Positions 52,972-62,338 are shown, counted from the first letter of the stretch. The stretch: 64,000 nucleotides of DNA from Lunatibacter sp035460985 (GCA_035460985.1 DATHWC010000305.1:12121-76120), one strand, 5' to 3'. Made by a program: numbers and translations. The notes: generated by a model not told the origin, from the sequence alone.

Positions 52972-54453
52972 TCAAACCTGTTCGTCGACCGGATCAACAT
53001 GCAGACATTCATAGACTTTTGCCAACCCCTGTTGATTATCGGAAAGAACGATAAGGATTTCGTTTTCTTCAATCACAGTAGAGCCGCTTGGGGTGATAAA
53101 CTTATCTCCCTGCTGAATCATGGCGATAATAGCAGTTTTGGGAAAATTCAAATCCACGATCCTCGTACCAATAATGGGGTTTTCCGGATTTATCTTTATT
53201 TCTTTCATAATGGTTCTGGGATATTCCGCCAGAAACGCATCGGTTGGTTTGATGGGCTTGGCTTTTTCAGGCAGGGACACATGCAGCCACTTTGCTACCA
53301 TAGATAATGTAGTTCCCTGAATCAAGATGGAAGTAAGAGAAATGAAAAATACGATGTTAAAAATCATATCCGCTTTCTCTATTCCGGCCAGGAGCGGATA
53401 GGTTGCGAATACGATTGGTACCGCCCCCCGAAGCCCAACCCAAGAAACATAAAACCTCCTTCTAATTTTCATTTTAAAAAAAATGAGACTGATAAATACA
53501 CCTATCGGACGTGCCACAAAAATCAAAAACAGGGAAATCATCAAACCCAAACCCATCACCGGGAATACATGGGAAGGAAAAACCAGTAGGCCCAAGGTCA
53601 AAAAGAGAACAATCTGCATCAACCAGGCCAAGCCGTCAAACATTTTTAAGATCGCTTTTTTATGTATCAAATCCTGATTTCCTAGATAAACTGCACAGAT
53701 ATAAATAGCCAGAAAACCATTTCCCCCAATAAAATCAGTCGCAGAAAAGGTCAAAAACATAAGCCCTATGACCAATACCGGGTAAAGCCCTTCAAAATCC
53801 AATTTGATCCGGTTTATGATTATTTTGCTCAATCTTCCAAAAAGATACCCTACAATTCCACCCAAAATCATCTGCCTTAAAAATAAGGGTATGACCGAAA
53901 CAAGCCCCATGTCCTGATTCACCACCAATCCCAGAAAAGCGATTGTCAATACGTAAGCCATGGGGTCATTACTGCCACTTTCCAGTTCAAGGGTTGGTCT
54001 CAGGTTTGTTTTAAGTGCTAAATTTTTTGACCTTAAAATGGAAAAAACCGCCGCAGCGTCTGTGGAAGATACAATGGATCCCAACAGCAAACTTTCATAG
54101 ATGGTGAAATCAGTCACCAACCAAACAAAAACACCCAAAGATATAGCCGTTAGAAATACTCCCAATGTAGAAAGTGAAAATCCCTGCCAAAAGACAGGTT
54201 GAACCGTCTTCCAGTTAGTGTCCAGCCCTCCGGAGAAAAGAATAAAATTTAGCGAAATTATCCCTATGAATTGTGCCAACTGCGGATCGTTAAATTGAAT
54301 ACCCCCAAACCCGTCCGAACCGGCCAGCATGCCAACCGCCAAAAATAACACCAGTGTGGGGACACCGAATTTATAGGAAGTCTTACCGGCAAAAATACTT
54401 ATTATCAAAAGTATCGATCCTATCAGTAAAATGTTTTCTATGGTTAAATTCAT
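52972..54453 (-). CDS. Potassium/proton (NhaP/CvrA-type) antiporter with RCK_C domain
   Basis: 493 aa. About 12-13 membrane helices of the CPA1 Na+/H+ exchanger fold (AVGMLAGSDGFGGIQF; FILFSGGLDTNWKTV; the ion-site region GSIVSSTDAAAVFSIL with the SSTDAA motif; LELESGSNDPMAYV). The C-terminal cytoplasmic TrkA_C/RCK_C domain (about 405-485; NPIIGTRIVDLNFPKTAIIA) probably binds a regulatory ligand. c-di-AMP is one known ligand for such domains, and cdaA is in this window; any link is a guess. Confidence 0.88.
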   Translation of the reverse strand: MNLTIENILLIGSILLIISIFAGKTSYKFGVPTLVLFLAVGMLAGSDGFGGIQFNDPQLAQFIGIISLNFILFSGGLDTNWKTVQPVFWQGFSLSTLGVFLTAISLGVFVWLVTDFTIYESLLLGSIVSSTDAAAVFSILRSKNLALKTNLRPTLELESGSNDPMAYVLTIAFLGLVVNQDMGLVSVIPLFLRQMILGGIVGYLFGRLSKIIINRIKLDFEGLYPVLVIGLMFLTFSATDFIGGNGFLAIYICAVYLGNQDLIHKKAILKMFDGLAWLMQIVLFLTLGLLVFPSHVFPVMGLGLMISLFLIFVARPIGVFISLIFFKMKIRRRFYVSWVGLRGAVPIVFATYPLLAGIEKADMIFNIVFFISLTSILIQGTTLSMVAKWLHVSLPEKAKPIKPTDAFLAEYPRTIMKEIKINPENPIIGTRIVDLNFPKTAIIAMIQQGDKFITPSGSTVIEENEILIVLSDNQQGLAKVYECLHVDPVDEQV

Positions 54454-54490
54454 AAATACCCAGGTTAAAAATAATTAGTTGGATTTACTG

Positions 54491-54498
54491 CAAAGGTA
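54491..54498 (-). promoter_or_regulatory. -7 element for the antiporter gene
   Basis: TACCTTTG on the minus strand (54498 to 54491), a perfect match 37 nt before the ATG; leader of roughly 33 nt. Confidence 0.45.
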
Positions 54499-54654
54499 CA
54501 AAAAATTGGCAGTGGAATCCGTATAACGTGTGAACAGATCCTCTTTAATGCGTTTAAAACGCTATCGTAGAAGCAAGATTTAAAAATATCAACAAATATG
54601 CTTATTTTTCAGGCGGAACATTTGGATTAGATTAAAGTTAAATTGCAGTAATCT

Positions 54655-55554
54655 ATGGACGAAATATATCAAGATATTAAAGGTGGCGATCTGGGATCAT
54701 TTTGGGATCAGCTTAAAGACTGGCTGCAGTGGAATATCCTTTCTTTAGGAGACTCAAAAATTACCCTTGGATTGTTATTGTGGCTGATCATTTCGATTTC
54801 AGCAATCTTTATTCTTTCTGAGTTAATCCGGAAATTCTTAGCCAATAAAATACTTTCCAGATATGATCTAGACCTCGGCACGAGGCAGTCAATAGCGACA
54901 ATTGTCAAGTATATATTGATTTGCCTTGGCTTCATTACCATTTTACAAAATACAAACGTAGACCTAAGCGCACTCGGTATTTTGGCCGGAGCGATTGGTG
55001 TAGGTATTGGTTTTGGGTTACAAAACATTACCAACAATTTCATCAGTGGACTAATCATCTTGTTCGAACGCCCCATCAAAATCGGCGATAGGATTGAAGT
55101 AAATGGAGTCAATGGGGATGTGATCAAAATCTCCGCAAGGTCTACCATGGTGGTCACAAACGACAATATCACCATCATTGTCCCCAATAGCCAGTTTATT
55201 GACAGCCCGGTCATTAACTGGTCTCACCATGACCGCAATATCCGCTTCAATATTCCAGTGGGAGTTTCTTATAAAGAAAATCCAGAACGGATAAAGGAAA
55301 TCCTTATCGAGGTTGCAAAGAAAAACCCTGGGATACTAAAAAGCCCAGGGCCGGATGTGCTTTTCGATAGTTATGGGGATAGTAGTTTGAATTTTAATTT
55401 GAGAATTTGGACCACTGAATTTACCAGCAAACCCAGAGTGTTGAAGAGCCAATTATACTATGAAATATTTAAACGCTTCACAGCTGAGGGTATAGAAATT
55501 CCGTTTCCTCAACGAGATCTTCACATACGGTCCGGCTTGGAAAATAAACCTTGA
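54655..55554 (+). CDS. Small-conductance mechanosensitive channel (MscS family)
   Basis: 299 aa with three membrane helices (about 33-55, 75-98, 105-130). The pore helix and following beta domain match MscS (AGAIGVGIGFGLQNITNNF; LIILFERPIKIGDRIEVNG; IVPNSQFIDSPVINWS). It opens under membrane tension to release osmolytes. Divergent from the antiporter gene, so two osmotic/ion genes share the 201-bp spacer. Confidence 0.94.
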   Translation: MDEIYQDIKGGDLGSFWDQLKDWLQWNILSLGDSKITLGLLLWLIISISAIFILSELIRKFLANKILSRYDLDLGTRQSIATIVKYILICLGFITILQNTNVDLSALGILAGAIGVGIGFGLQNITNNFISGLIILFERPIKIGDRIEVNGVNGDVIKISARSTMVVTNDNITIIVPNSQFIDSPVINWSHHDRNIRFNIPVGVSYKENPERIKEILIEVAKKNPGILKSPGPDVLFDSYGDSSLNFNLRIWTTEFTSKPRVLKSQLYYEIFKRFTAEGIEIPFPQRDLHIRSGLENKP

Positions 55555-55631
55555 GTGATAAAGAATTAATTCATGAATTGCATTATATTTGGAATATTGT
55601 ACAAAAATGATATTGGTAAAGTAAGGGTGGA

Positions 55632-56570
55632 ATGAAAGGCTTTATAGTTAGTATTTTTTTTTCTTTAGCAACAATAAATGCCAACGCCCAGGCTTTTAAC
55701 CGATTTAAGTTTGAAGAGCCTTGGTCAGTTGCTTTGCATCTGGGCCCAACCCAGTATTTTGGTGATTTGTATTCCTTGTGGAAATATAACGAAGGCGTAC
55801 AACCTGACTTCAATGCCGCAATAAGTGGTCGTTATACCTTTGGTACCAATCTGAAGGCTCGGGCAGATGTAGTTTATTATCAAATTTCCGGTCAGGATAA
55901 TTTGGCAGACCCTAGAAGCGGAAGAATTCCAAGGGGTCTGAATTTCAGAGCGCAAAACTGGGAAGCTACCTTAATGGCTGAATATTACCTGAAGCCGGTA
56001 AAAGTATACAACATTACCCGTGAATTTTTTAATCCCTATATTTTTGCGGGAGTGGGCGTAAGCACCAATGACCCACAGACCCGTTACCGGGACCGATGGG
56101 TGGATCTCCGACCCCTGCGTACCGAAAATGAAGCCTACCCCGGCGTCGTCATGGTATTTCCAATGGGGCTTGGGATTAAATACAAAGTCAATGTCTACAT
56201 GGACTTTTTCATTGAAGGAAATTATCGCTTCACACTTACCGATCACCTTGATGATGTAAGTGCATTTAACATGTCAGGATTTTATGAGGAGCTTATAGCC
56301 GATTACATTTCCGGTGAAAATCCCGACAGACTCCGCTTATCTGTCCGGCAGGCGAGGTATTTATTGGAAAATGGGGAACCCAATGTAGCCCTTATCAGAT
56401 CTTCCAAGGGAGCACCTAGGCGGGGAAGCGGTGATCCGAGAGAAAATGAGCCCCATGCTAAATACGACGGTTATTTCAGTCTCAATTTTGGAGCGGAAAT
56501 TTACTTTGCCGAAGATATTTGGGATAACTGGATTTTCCGCCATAGAGGTCGGGGGTGGCGGTTTTGGTAA
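55632..56570 (+). CDS. DUF6089-family outer-membrane beta-barrel protein
   Basis: 312 aa with a signal peptide (about 1-20, ending NAQA). The opening of the mature protein (WSVALHLGPTQYFGDLY) and the strand-rich body, with FFNPYIFAGVGVS and the GIKYKVNVYMDFFIEGNYRF block, fit the DUF6089/outer-membrane beta-barrel family. The protein ends in RGWRFW, an aromatic C-terminus as in outer-membrane barrels. A Bacteroidota-specific envelope protein; role unknown. Confidence 0.8.
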   Translation: MKGFIVSIFFSLATINANAQAFNRFKFEEPWSVALHLGPTQYFGDLYSLWKYNEGVQPDFNAAISGRYTFGTNLKARADVVYYQISGQDNLADPRSGRIPRGLNFRAQNWEATLMAEYYLKPVKVYNITREFFNPYIFAGVGVSTNDPQTRYRDRWVDLRPLRTENEAYPGVVMVFPMGLGIKYKVNVYMDFFIEGNYRFTLTDHLDDVSAFNMSGFYEELIADYISGENPDRLRLSVRQARYLLENGEPNVALIRSSKGAPRRGSGDPRENEPHAKYDGYFSLNFGAEIYFAEDIWDNWIFRHRGRGWRFW

Positions 56571-56646
56571 TTGGACATAGCTAAGTTAATTGGCATGTAA
56601 TCGTATATCCCTTACAGTTTTCGAAATTTATACCGAATATTTTTTT

Positions 56647-56654
56647 TAATTTTG
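56647..56654 (+). promoter_or_regulatory. -7 element for leuS
   Basis: TAATTTTG, perfect TAnnTTTG match 35 nt before the leuS ATG. No -33 TTTG at the expected distance. Confidence 0.4.
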
Positions 56655-56688
56655 AAGCTATTATATCCTTTACTTACAAAAAACTAAA

Positions 56689-59463
56689 ATGTCCGCATAC
56701 AACTTTCGAGAAGTAGAACAAAAATGGCAATCATTTTGGGAATCTTCCCAGCAGTTTCAAGCAAGCATTGACCCATCAAAACCCAAATTCTATTCCCTAG
56801 ACATGTTCCCGTATCCTTCGGGTGCCGGCCTTCATGTAGGGCATCCATTGGGATACATCGCTTCTGACATAGTAACCCGATACAAGCGGTTAAAAGGATT
56901 TAACGTATTGCACCCCATGGGTTATGATTCTTTTGGGTTGCCTGCCGAGCAGTATGCGATCCAAACGGGACAGCATCCCGCAATCACTACCGAAGAGAAT
57001 ATTAAAAGATACACTGAGCAACTTAAGCGGATCGGATTTGCATTTGACTGGAGCAAAGAGGTACGTACGTCCAACCCGGATTACTACAAATGGACTCAGT
57101 GGATATTTATGCAGCTCTTCGACAGCTATTATGATATTGACGAAGACAAGGCTAAATCCATTCAATCCTTGGTTGAGAAGTTTGAAAAATCCGGCAATAT
57201 GGAGGTGAACGCTGTATGTGACGAGGAGACTCCCGCATTTAATGCTTCCGACTGGCGCTCTTTTTCAGAAAAAACCCAACAGAAAATCCTACTCAAATAT
57301 AGGTTGACTTTTTTGGCAGAAACTTCAGTAAACTGGTGTGCAGCACTGGGAACTGTACTTTCGAATGATGAGGTAAAAGACGGCTTCTCCGAAAGAGGGG
57401 GGCATCCGGTAGAACGCAAAAAAATGAAACAGTGGAGCATGCGCATCACAGCCTATGCCGAACGCCTGCTAAATGACCTCGAAAAGGTGACTTGGCCCGA
57501 ACCCGTAAAGGAAATGCAGCGAAACTGGATCGGCCGGTCGCTAGGTGCCGAGATGGTGTTTAACGTGCTGGATCACGATCTTCAAATCAAGGTATTTACT
57601 ACACGAATTGATACCATCTACGGGGTTACCTACCTTGCGTTGGCTCCCGAGCATGAATGGGTGGATCAACTTATTACTCCAGATCAGGAAGCGATAGTTC
57701 GGGAATATGTATCTACGGCCAAGAACCGGTCAGAGCGCGATCGTATGAGCGATGTGAAAACCATCTCCGGAGCCTTTACCGGAAGCTACGCCATCAACCC
57801 ATTTAATAGAGAAAAAATACAAATATGGGTTGCCGACTATGTGTTGGCAGGATACGGGACTGGGGCTGTAATGGCAGTGCCTGCACACGATGAGCGGGAT
57901 TACAATTTTGCCAAGCATTTCGGATTGGAAATCAGACAGGTCATCGAGGGCGATATGGAAAACGGCAGCTTTCCTGGAAAGGGTGGGACCATCATGAATT
58001 CCGCCATGCTGAACGGGCTGGAAATGCAGGATGCCATGAACAGAGCCATCACTTTCTTGGAGGAAAACAATATAGGTAGAGGCAAAATCCAATACCGAAT
58101 GAGAGATGCCATCTTTACCCGTCAGCGATATTGGGGAGAACCGCTACCTGTTTATTTCAAGGAAGAACTTCCCTACCTGATGGATGAAAAAGACCTCCCA
58201 TTGGTATTGCCCGAAGTGGACAAATTTCTTCCCACCGAAGACGGAGACCCTCCACTGGGAAGGGCTCAGGATTGGACTTACAAAACAGCTGATGGCGAAT
58301 TCCCCATTGAAAAAAGCACTATGCCCGGATGGGCTGGATCTAGCTGGTATTTTTTCCGATACATGGATCCTTCCAATGAATCCCGGTTTGTGGGTGATGA
58401 GGCGGAAAAGTACTGGGGTGCGGTTGATTTATATATAGGAGGTGCGGAACATGCCACCGGACATTTGCTGTATTCCCGGTTTTGGACAAAGTTCCTTTAT
58501 GACAGGGGCTTTGTAAGCATCGAGGAACCATTCCAGAAAATGATCAACCAAGGGATGATCCAAGGAAGATCTAATTTTGTCTTTCGACAAAAAGGAACAA
58601 ATACTTTTATCAGTGTTGGCTTGAAAGACAATTATGACACCATCCCCATGCATGTGGATGTCAATATCGTATACAATGACCAGCTTAATCTGGAAGCATT
58701 TAAAAATTGGCGTCCAGATCTTGCGAACGCAGAATTTATCCTGGAAGATGGCAAGTACCACTGCGGTGCTGAAGTAGAGAAAATGTCTAAATCCAAGTAC
58801 AATGTAGTGAGTCCCGACGACGTGATTGAGCGGTATGGTGCCGATACACTGCGTCTTTATGAGATGTTTTTGGGTCCATTGGAGCAGTTTAAGCCATGGA
58901 ACACAAACGGTATTGACGGCGTGTTTAAGTTTCTGAAGAAAATGTGGCGGCTCTTTCACGATGGACAGGATAATTTCAAGGTGACGGATATGGCGCCGAG
59001 TAAGGAAGAACTCAAAGCACTTCACAAAGCCATCAAAAAGGTTGAAGAGGATATTGACAAATACTCCTTCAATACGTCTGTATCTACATTTATGATTTGC
59101 GTCAATGAGTTGGCAGCACTGAAATGTAACAAACGGGCTATTCTGGAGCCATTTCTAATTATCCTTTCTCCCTATGCGCCACATATAGCAGAGGAATTAT
59201 GGGCACAATTGGGACATGAGACTTCCATTATCCATTCCACCTATCCTGTTGCTGAGGAGAAATACCTAGCGGAAGAATCCCATGAATACCCCGTATCCAT
59301 AAACGGGAAGATGCGGGCAAAGGTAAGTCTCTCTTTGGATCTGTCGAAAGAAGCAATCGAAGAACAGGCATTGGCTAATGAAACAGTACAAAAGTGGCTG
59401 GAAGGAAAAGCACCTAAAAAAGTGATTGTCATTCCGGGCAAAATCGTAAATATTGTTATGTAA
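56689..59463 (+). CDS. leuS: Leucyl-tRNA synthetase
   Basis: 924 aa class I aaRS. HIGH region PYPSGAGLHVGHPLGY at about 43-58, the CP1 editing domain (VFTTRIDTIYGVTYLALAPE and the TGAVMAVPAHDERD site with its Asp), KMSKS in VEKMSKSKYNVV, then the anticodon-binding helices and the C-terminal domain. Longer than E. coli LeuS (860 aa), mostly through an insertion at about 150-220 and others. Followed by a strong terminator. Confidence 0.97.
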   Translation: MSAYNFREVEQKWQSFWESSQQFQASIDPSKPKFYSLDMFPYPSGAGLHVGHPLGYIASDIVTRYKRLKGFNVLHPMGYDSFGLPAEQYAIQTGQHPAITTEENIKRYTEQLKRIGFAFDWSKEVRTSNPDYYKWTQWIFMQLFDSYYDIDEDKAKSIQSLVEKFEKSGNMEVNAVCDEETPAFNASDWRSFSEKTQQKILLKYRLTFLAETSVNWCAALGTVLSNDEVKDGFSERGGHPVERKKMKQWSMRITAYAERLLNDLEKVTWPEPVKEMQRNWIGRSLGAEMVFNVLDHDLQIKVFTTRIDTIYGVTYLALAPEHEWVDQLITPDQEAIVREYVSTAKNRSERDRMSDVKTISGAFTGSYAINPFNREKIQIWVADYVLAGYGTGAVMAVPAHDERDYNFAKHFGLEIRQVIEGDMENGSFPGKGGTIMNSAMLNGLEMQDAMNRAITFLEENNIGRGKIQYRMRDAIFTRQRYWGEPLPVYFKEELPYLMDEKDLPLVLPEVDKFLPTEDGDPPLGRAQDWTYKTADGEFPIEKSTMPGWAGSSWYFFRYMDPSNESRFVGDEAEKYWGAVDLYIGGAEHATGHLLYSRFWTKFLYDRGFVSIEEPFQKMINQGMIQGRSNFVFRQKGTNTFISVGLKDNYDTIPMHVDVNIVYNDQLNLEAFKNWRPDLANAEFILEDGKYHCGAEVEKMSKSKYNVVSPDDVIERYGADTLRLYEMFLGPLEQFKPWNTNGIDGVFKFLKKMWRLFHDGQDNFKVTDMAPSKEELKALHKAIKKVEEDIDKYSFNTSVSTFMICVNELAALKCNKRAILEPFLIILSPYAPHIAEELWAQLGHETSIIHSTYPVAEEKYLAEESHEYPVSINGKMRAKVSLSLDLSKEAIEEQALANETVQKWLEGKAPKKVIVIPGKIVNIVM

Positions 59464-59468
59464 TAATT

Positions 59469-59505
59469 AAACTCCGGAATCATGCTTTGATTCCGGAGTT
59501 TTTCC
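59469..59505 (+). terminator. leuS terminator
   Basis: AAACTCCGGAATCA (59469-59482) pairs with TGATTCCGGAGTTT (59488-59501), a 14-bp stem with a 5-nt loop, and T's follow. A textbook intrinsic terminator 6 bp after the leuS stop. Confidence 0.92.
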
Positions 59506-59549
59506 CTTTATTGAAATCCTAATCTCAAATACCGCAAGACAGTTACTTC

Positions 59550-59864
59550 ATGCTAAATCGGATCTTTCTCTCCCTTGCAAGTATTGGGGCCTCCCTGGTA
59601 TTGGCCTATGCCCACCTATCACAGTGGTGTATTAGCGGTGAGGAATCCAATAGCCCCAAACCCACACAGGCGGACAGTATCCATTTTTATACCGGAGAAA
59701 TGGTCCTCTCCCCAAATGCTTTATTGAGTTTTGGAATATTATTTTTGCTTATTGGAATTTCATCTATTGTTTTCAGCATCTTAGGGAAATGGAAAGGCGT
59801 GTTTTTTTGCTTCGTGGTTGCCATGATATTGATTTGGATTCGGATTTCTGCTGGAATTAGATAA
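59550..59864 (+). CDS. Small membrane protein of unknown family
   Basis: 104 aa with hydrophobic segments at about 5-22, 56-76 and 83-100, separated by a polar loop (CISGEESNSPKPTQADSIHF). No motif recognised. Lies between the leuS terminator and the SlyD-like gene on the same strand. The start ATG at 59550 is the only good one. Real coding is supported by the regular membrane pattern, not by similarity. Confidence 0.55.
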   Translation: MLNRIFLSLASIGASLVLAYAHLSQWCISGEESNSPKPTQADSIHFYTGEMVLSPNALLSFGILFLLIGISSIVFSILGKWKGVFFCFVVAMILIWIRISAGIR

Positions 59865-59966
59865 CTGAATACTTAAGCAACTGATTACCTGCCAACCACC
59901 GATACGAGTTTCCATTCCCATAATAAGTCGGACCCGCACAACGTTTTTTTTTCTTTCAATTAACCT

Positions 59967-59974
59967 TACCTTTG
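59967..59974 (+). promoter_or_regulatory. -7 element for the SlyD-like gene
   Basis: TACCTTTG, perfect match; the ATG follows at 59994, giving a leader of about 16 nt. Confidence 0.5.
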
Positions 59975-59993
59975 TTCGCTGAAATACATACTT

Positions 59994-60500
59994 ATGAAAA
60001 TCAGTGAAAATACGGTGGTCGGCTTGACCTATGAATTAAAAGTAACCAACAACGAAGACGGATCCCTTCCATTTCCCGCGGAAGTAAGAGATCAGGAGGA
60101 CCCCTTTTATTTTGTGTTTGGAAATAGCGGTTTACCGCCAAAGTTTGAAACTGAACTTCAAAATAAAACAATGGGAGACACCTTCACATTTAGCCTAACT
60201 GTGGAAGAAGCATACGGAAATCCCGATGAAGAGATGATCGTTCAGGTTCCAAAATCCCAATTCACACAAGAGAGGGGATTTCAAGAAGGGATGTTGGAAG
60301 AAGGTAATTTTTTACCCTTATTGGATGAGGACGGATACCCGATGCAGGCGAAAATACTAAAGGATCTGGGGGAAGACTTACTTTTGGATTTTAACCATCC
60401 CTTGGTGGGCATGAACCTTCATTTTGACGGGAAAGTATTCGAAATTAGGGAGGCTACTGAAGATGAAGTGGAAAACGGAAGTATAGCGGATAACGGTTAG
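59994..60500 (+). CDS. SlyD-like FKBP-type peptidyl-prolyl isomerase
   Basis: 168 aa. FKBP core split by an insert-in-flap domain as in SlyD: GLTYELKVTN at the start, FVFGNSGLPPKFETEL, then the IF-domain (MIVQVPKSQFTQ to QAKILKDLG) and the returning FKBP strands (LLLDFNHPLVGMNLHFDGKV). A chaperone/prolyl isomerase in the cytoplasm. The C-terminus is acidic; the His-rich metal-binding tail of E. coli SlyD is absent. Confidence 0.92.
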   Translation: MKISENTVVGLTYELKVTNNEDGSLPFPAEVRDQEDPFYFVFGNSGLPPKFETELQNKTMGDTFTFSLTVEEAYGNPDEEMIVQVPKSQFTQERGFQEGMLEEGNFLPLLDEDGYPMQAKILKDLGEDLLLDFNHPLVGMNLHFDGKVFEIREATEDEVENGSIADNG

Positions 60501-60532
60501 TCAGTGACCACTCAAAGTAAATTTTGAATAGT

Positions 60533-60770
60533 ACCACAGAGGACACGGAGAATTATCTAATAAAACTCTGTGCTCTTTGTGCCTTCTTTGTGTCCTTCGT
60601 GGTCATCTTTTTCAAACCACATAGTTCACAGTAGTTCACATAGAGATTTTAGAAATCGAGTTGCTCACGTAAAATAAGAACCTCCTAGGCAAGGAAGGAT
60701 ATTTAAAAAAAACTCTGTGACCTTTGCCTTCTCCGTGGTCTTTTTTTACACCACATAGGAGTTCACATAG
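60533..60770. repeat. Two copies of a dispersed-type Bacteroidota repeat
   Basis: Copy 1 at 60562-60643 and copy 2 at 60709-60770 share the order CTCTGTG ... GCCTTCT ... CGTGGTC, a T-rich run, CCACATAG and GTTCACATAG. Copy 1 is preceded at 60533-60550 by ACCACAGAGGACACGGAG, which is nearly complementary to TTGTGTCCTTCGTGGT at 60588-60603, so it can fold back. Similar CCACAGAG/CTCTGTGG repeats are dispersed in many bacterial genomes. This fills the 302-bp gap between the SlyD-like and ABC genes; no gene seen. Confidence 0.75.
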
Positions 60771-60802
60771 GCTCAAGGGATATACTTTGCGAAAACGCAG
60801 AG

Positions 60803-61774
60803 TCAATCCTCCTCTAAAACAAGCACATCTTTTTCATTGTAAGTAAGGCTAAGACGGTCGCCGACTTTAAATTCCCGATTACTATCCTGAATGCTCCAGT
60901 AAACATTTCCCTCCTCAAGCATAACCCTAAGGTGGTTATAACCCAATCGAAACTGGCATTGCTTCACAACTCCTTCTATTCCTGTGCCTGATATGTCCAC
61001 AAGCACATGTTGCGGTCTTATGTATCTGTTTTTTTCGTGGCCAAGCTGATTAAGTCGGCTAAACATAGAAGCAACATAGCGGTTTTTTGGCATTCGGAAT
61101 ATCTCAGCCGCATTTCCATGTTGTGCGATTTTGCCCGCACGCAACACACACAATTCATCGGCCACCGCCAATGCATCGGACAAATCATGCGTCACCCATA
61201 TAACAGTCAGGTCAATTTCCTCAAAAATATCATGCAATTCCTCCAGTAGAGCTCTTTTTTGGATGGCATCCAAATTGCTAAAGGGTTCATCAAGCAAGAG
61301 CAGTTCAGGCTCAACGCTAAGGGCTCTGGCAATGGCTACTTTCTGCTGTTCTCCTCCGGAAAGCTGCTTCGGCAACCTATCCTTTTTGTCGGCCAGTCCA
61401 AACAGCTTAAGTAAACGTGAAGTACGTTCTTCCACGTACTTTTTATCGTACTGGAGTAAGGGACGTTTGATATTTTCTTCCGCCGTAGAAAAGGGGTACA
61501 GCTTAAATTGCTGGTGAATCAATTGAATCTCATCGTAACCAGCCACCAACTTTTGCGTTGGATTCAAAATAGGATTTCCATTCAAGGTGACGGAACCTTC
61601 ATCCTGTTCCTCCATTCCCGCAATAATCCGGAGCAAGGTGCTTTTTCCAGAACCACTTTCCCCGATAATGGCAAGCCGTTGCCCTTTGACCAAAGAAAGT
61701 GAGAAATCCTCCAAAGCCATCCCCGGTGCATCCTGATAACGCTTCCGCAATCCTGCTATCTTCAAAAAAGTCAC
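60803..61774 (-). CDS. ABC transporter ATP-binding protein (CysA/PotA-like, with C-terminal extension)
   Basis: 323 aa. Walker A IGESGSGKST, Q-loop QLIHQQFKLYPF, signature LSGGEQQKVAIARAL, Walker B LLLLDEPFSNLDA and the H-loop WVTHDLSDAL are all intact. The last 80 residues form a TOBE-like beta domain (YIRPQHVLVDISG...). No permease or binding protein is next to it, so the transported substrate is unknown. The start is GTG at 61774, overlapping the MmcQ-like stop by 4 nt (GTGA). Confidence 0.92.
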   Translation of the reverse strand: MTFLKIAGLRKRYQDAPGMALEDFSLSLVKGQRLAIIGESGSGKSTLLRIIAGMEEQDEGSVTLNGNPILNPTQKLVAGYDEIQLIHQQFKLYPFSTAEENIKRPLLQYDKKYVEERTSRLLKLFGLADKKDRLPKQLSGGEQQKVAIARALSVEPELLLLDEPFSNLDAIQKRALLEELHDIFEEIDLTVIWVTHDLSDALAVADELCVLRAGKIAQHGNAAEIFRMPKNRYVASMFSRLNQLGHEKNRYIRPQHVLVDISGTGIEGVVKQCQFRLGYNHLRVMLEEGNVYWSIQDSNREFKVGDRLSLTYNEKDVLVLEED

Positions 61775-62121
61775 AGGGAAAGATCGGCTTGCACCTTTTT
61801 GGGAAGGCTTTTCAAAACTAATTCATAGGAATGGTCGATCCATTCCAAAATAACAGGATCCGGGACACTGCCATCGAAAGGGACTGTATTCCAATGCTTT
61901 TTATTCATGTGGTAACCGGGCGTGACCCCAGTGTATCTTTCCCTGATATCCACCGCAAGCTCAGGATCGCATTTCAGATTCACACTTTCGAAGGCTAGTA
62001 TATCCACTAAGGCAAAAATCTTCCCTCCAACGCGGAAACAAAGCGTGTCAGGACCAAACGGAGTATCTTCCGTGACTCCATTTTTAGAAAGGCAATACGA
62101 ACGAAAAAATGTAATTTCCAT
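61771..62121 (-). CDS. MmcQ/YjbR-family protein
   Basis: 116 aa of the CyaY-like MmcQ/YjbR fold (FRSYCLSKNGVTEDTPFGPD; LCFRVGGKIFALVDI; YHMNKKHWNTVPFDGSVPD). Often annotated as DNA-binding, but the biological role is unsettled. Co-translated with the orphan ABC ATPase through a 4-nt GTGA overlap, an association worth noting. Confidence 0.88.
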   Translation of the reverse strand: MEITFFRSYCLSKNGVTEDTPFGPDTLCFRVGGKIFALVDILAFESVNLKCDPELAVDIRERYTGVTPGYHMNKKHWNTVPFDGSVPDPVILEWIDHSYELVLKSLPKKVQADLSL

Positions 62122-62149
62122 GAATCACAAACTGTTAACTTCCGGGGGG

Positions 62150-62338
62150 TCAAGCCAAACGCTTGACCAACCAAATGATAAATGCAAACAGAAACATTAG
62201 AATGGAGATTTTATTGATCCCGTGCATCATCCGAAGGTTAAAGTTCGGCTTGTTGTCCGGATCGGGTTTTCTAAACACCCTAAAGAAATAATTTCCTACT
62301 TCTCCCAATTGGAAAAACTCTTTTACTTTATTTGCCAT
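62150..62338 (-). CDS. DUF6728-type small membrane protein
   Basis: 62 aa with one membrane helix near the C-terminus (about 42-60, INKISILMFLFAFIIWLVKR) and a conserved N-terminal block (EVGNYFFRVFRKPD). Found as a small single-pass protein in Bacteroidota; function unknown. It follows ispG (gap of 118 bp, transcribed the same way) and precedes the MmcQ-like gene. Confidence 0.7.
   Translation of the reverse strand: MANKVKEFFQLGEVGNYFFRVFRKPDPDNKPNFNLRMMHGINKISILMFLFAFIIWLVKRLA

Noticed and set aside
52731..53054. 107-aa plus-strand frame between the GNAT-nitrilase and antiporter genes
   Set aside because: Partly antisense to the antiporter 3' end; translation has no recognisable feature. 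The 262-bp gap shows nothing else of note.
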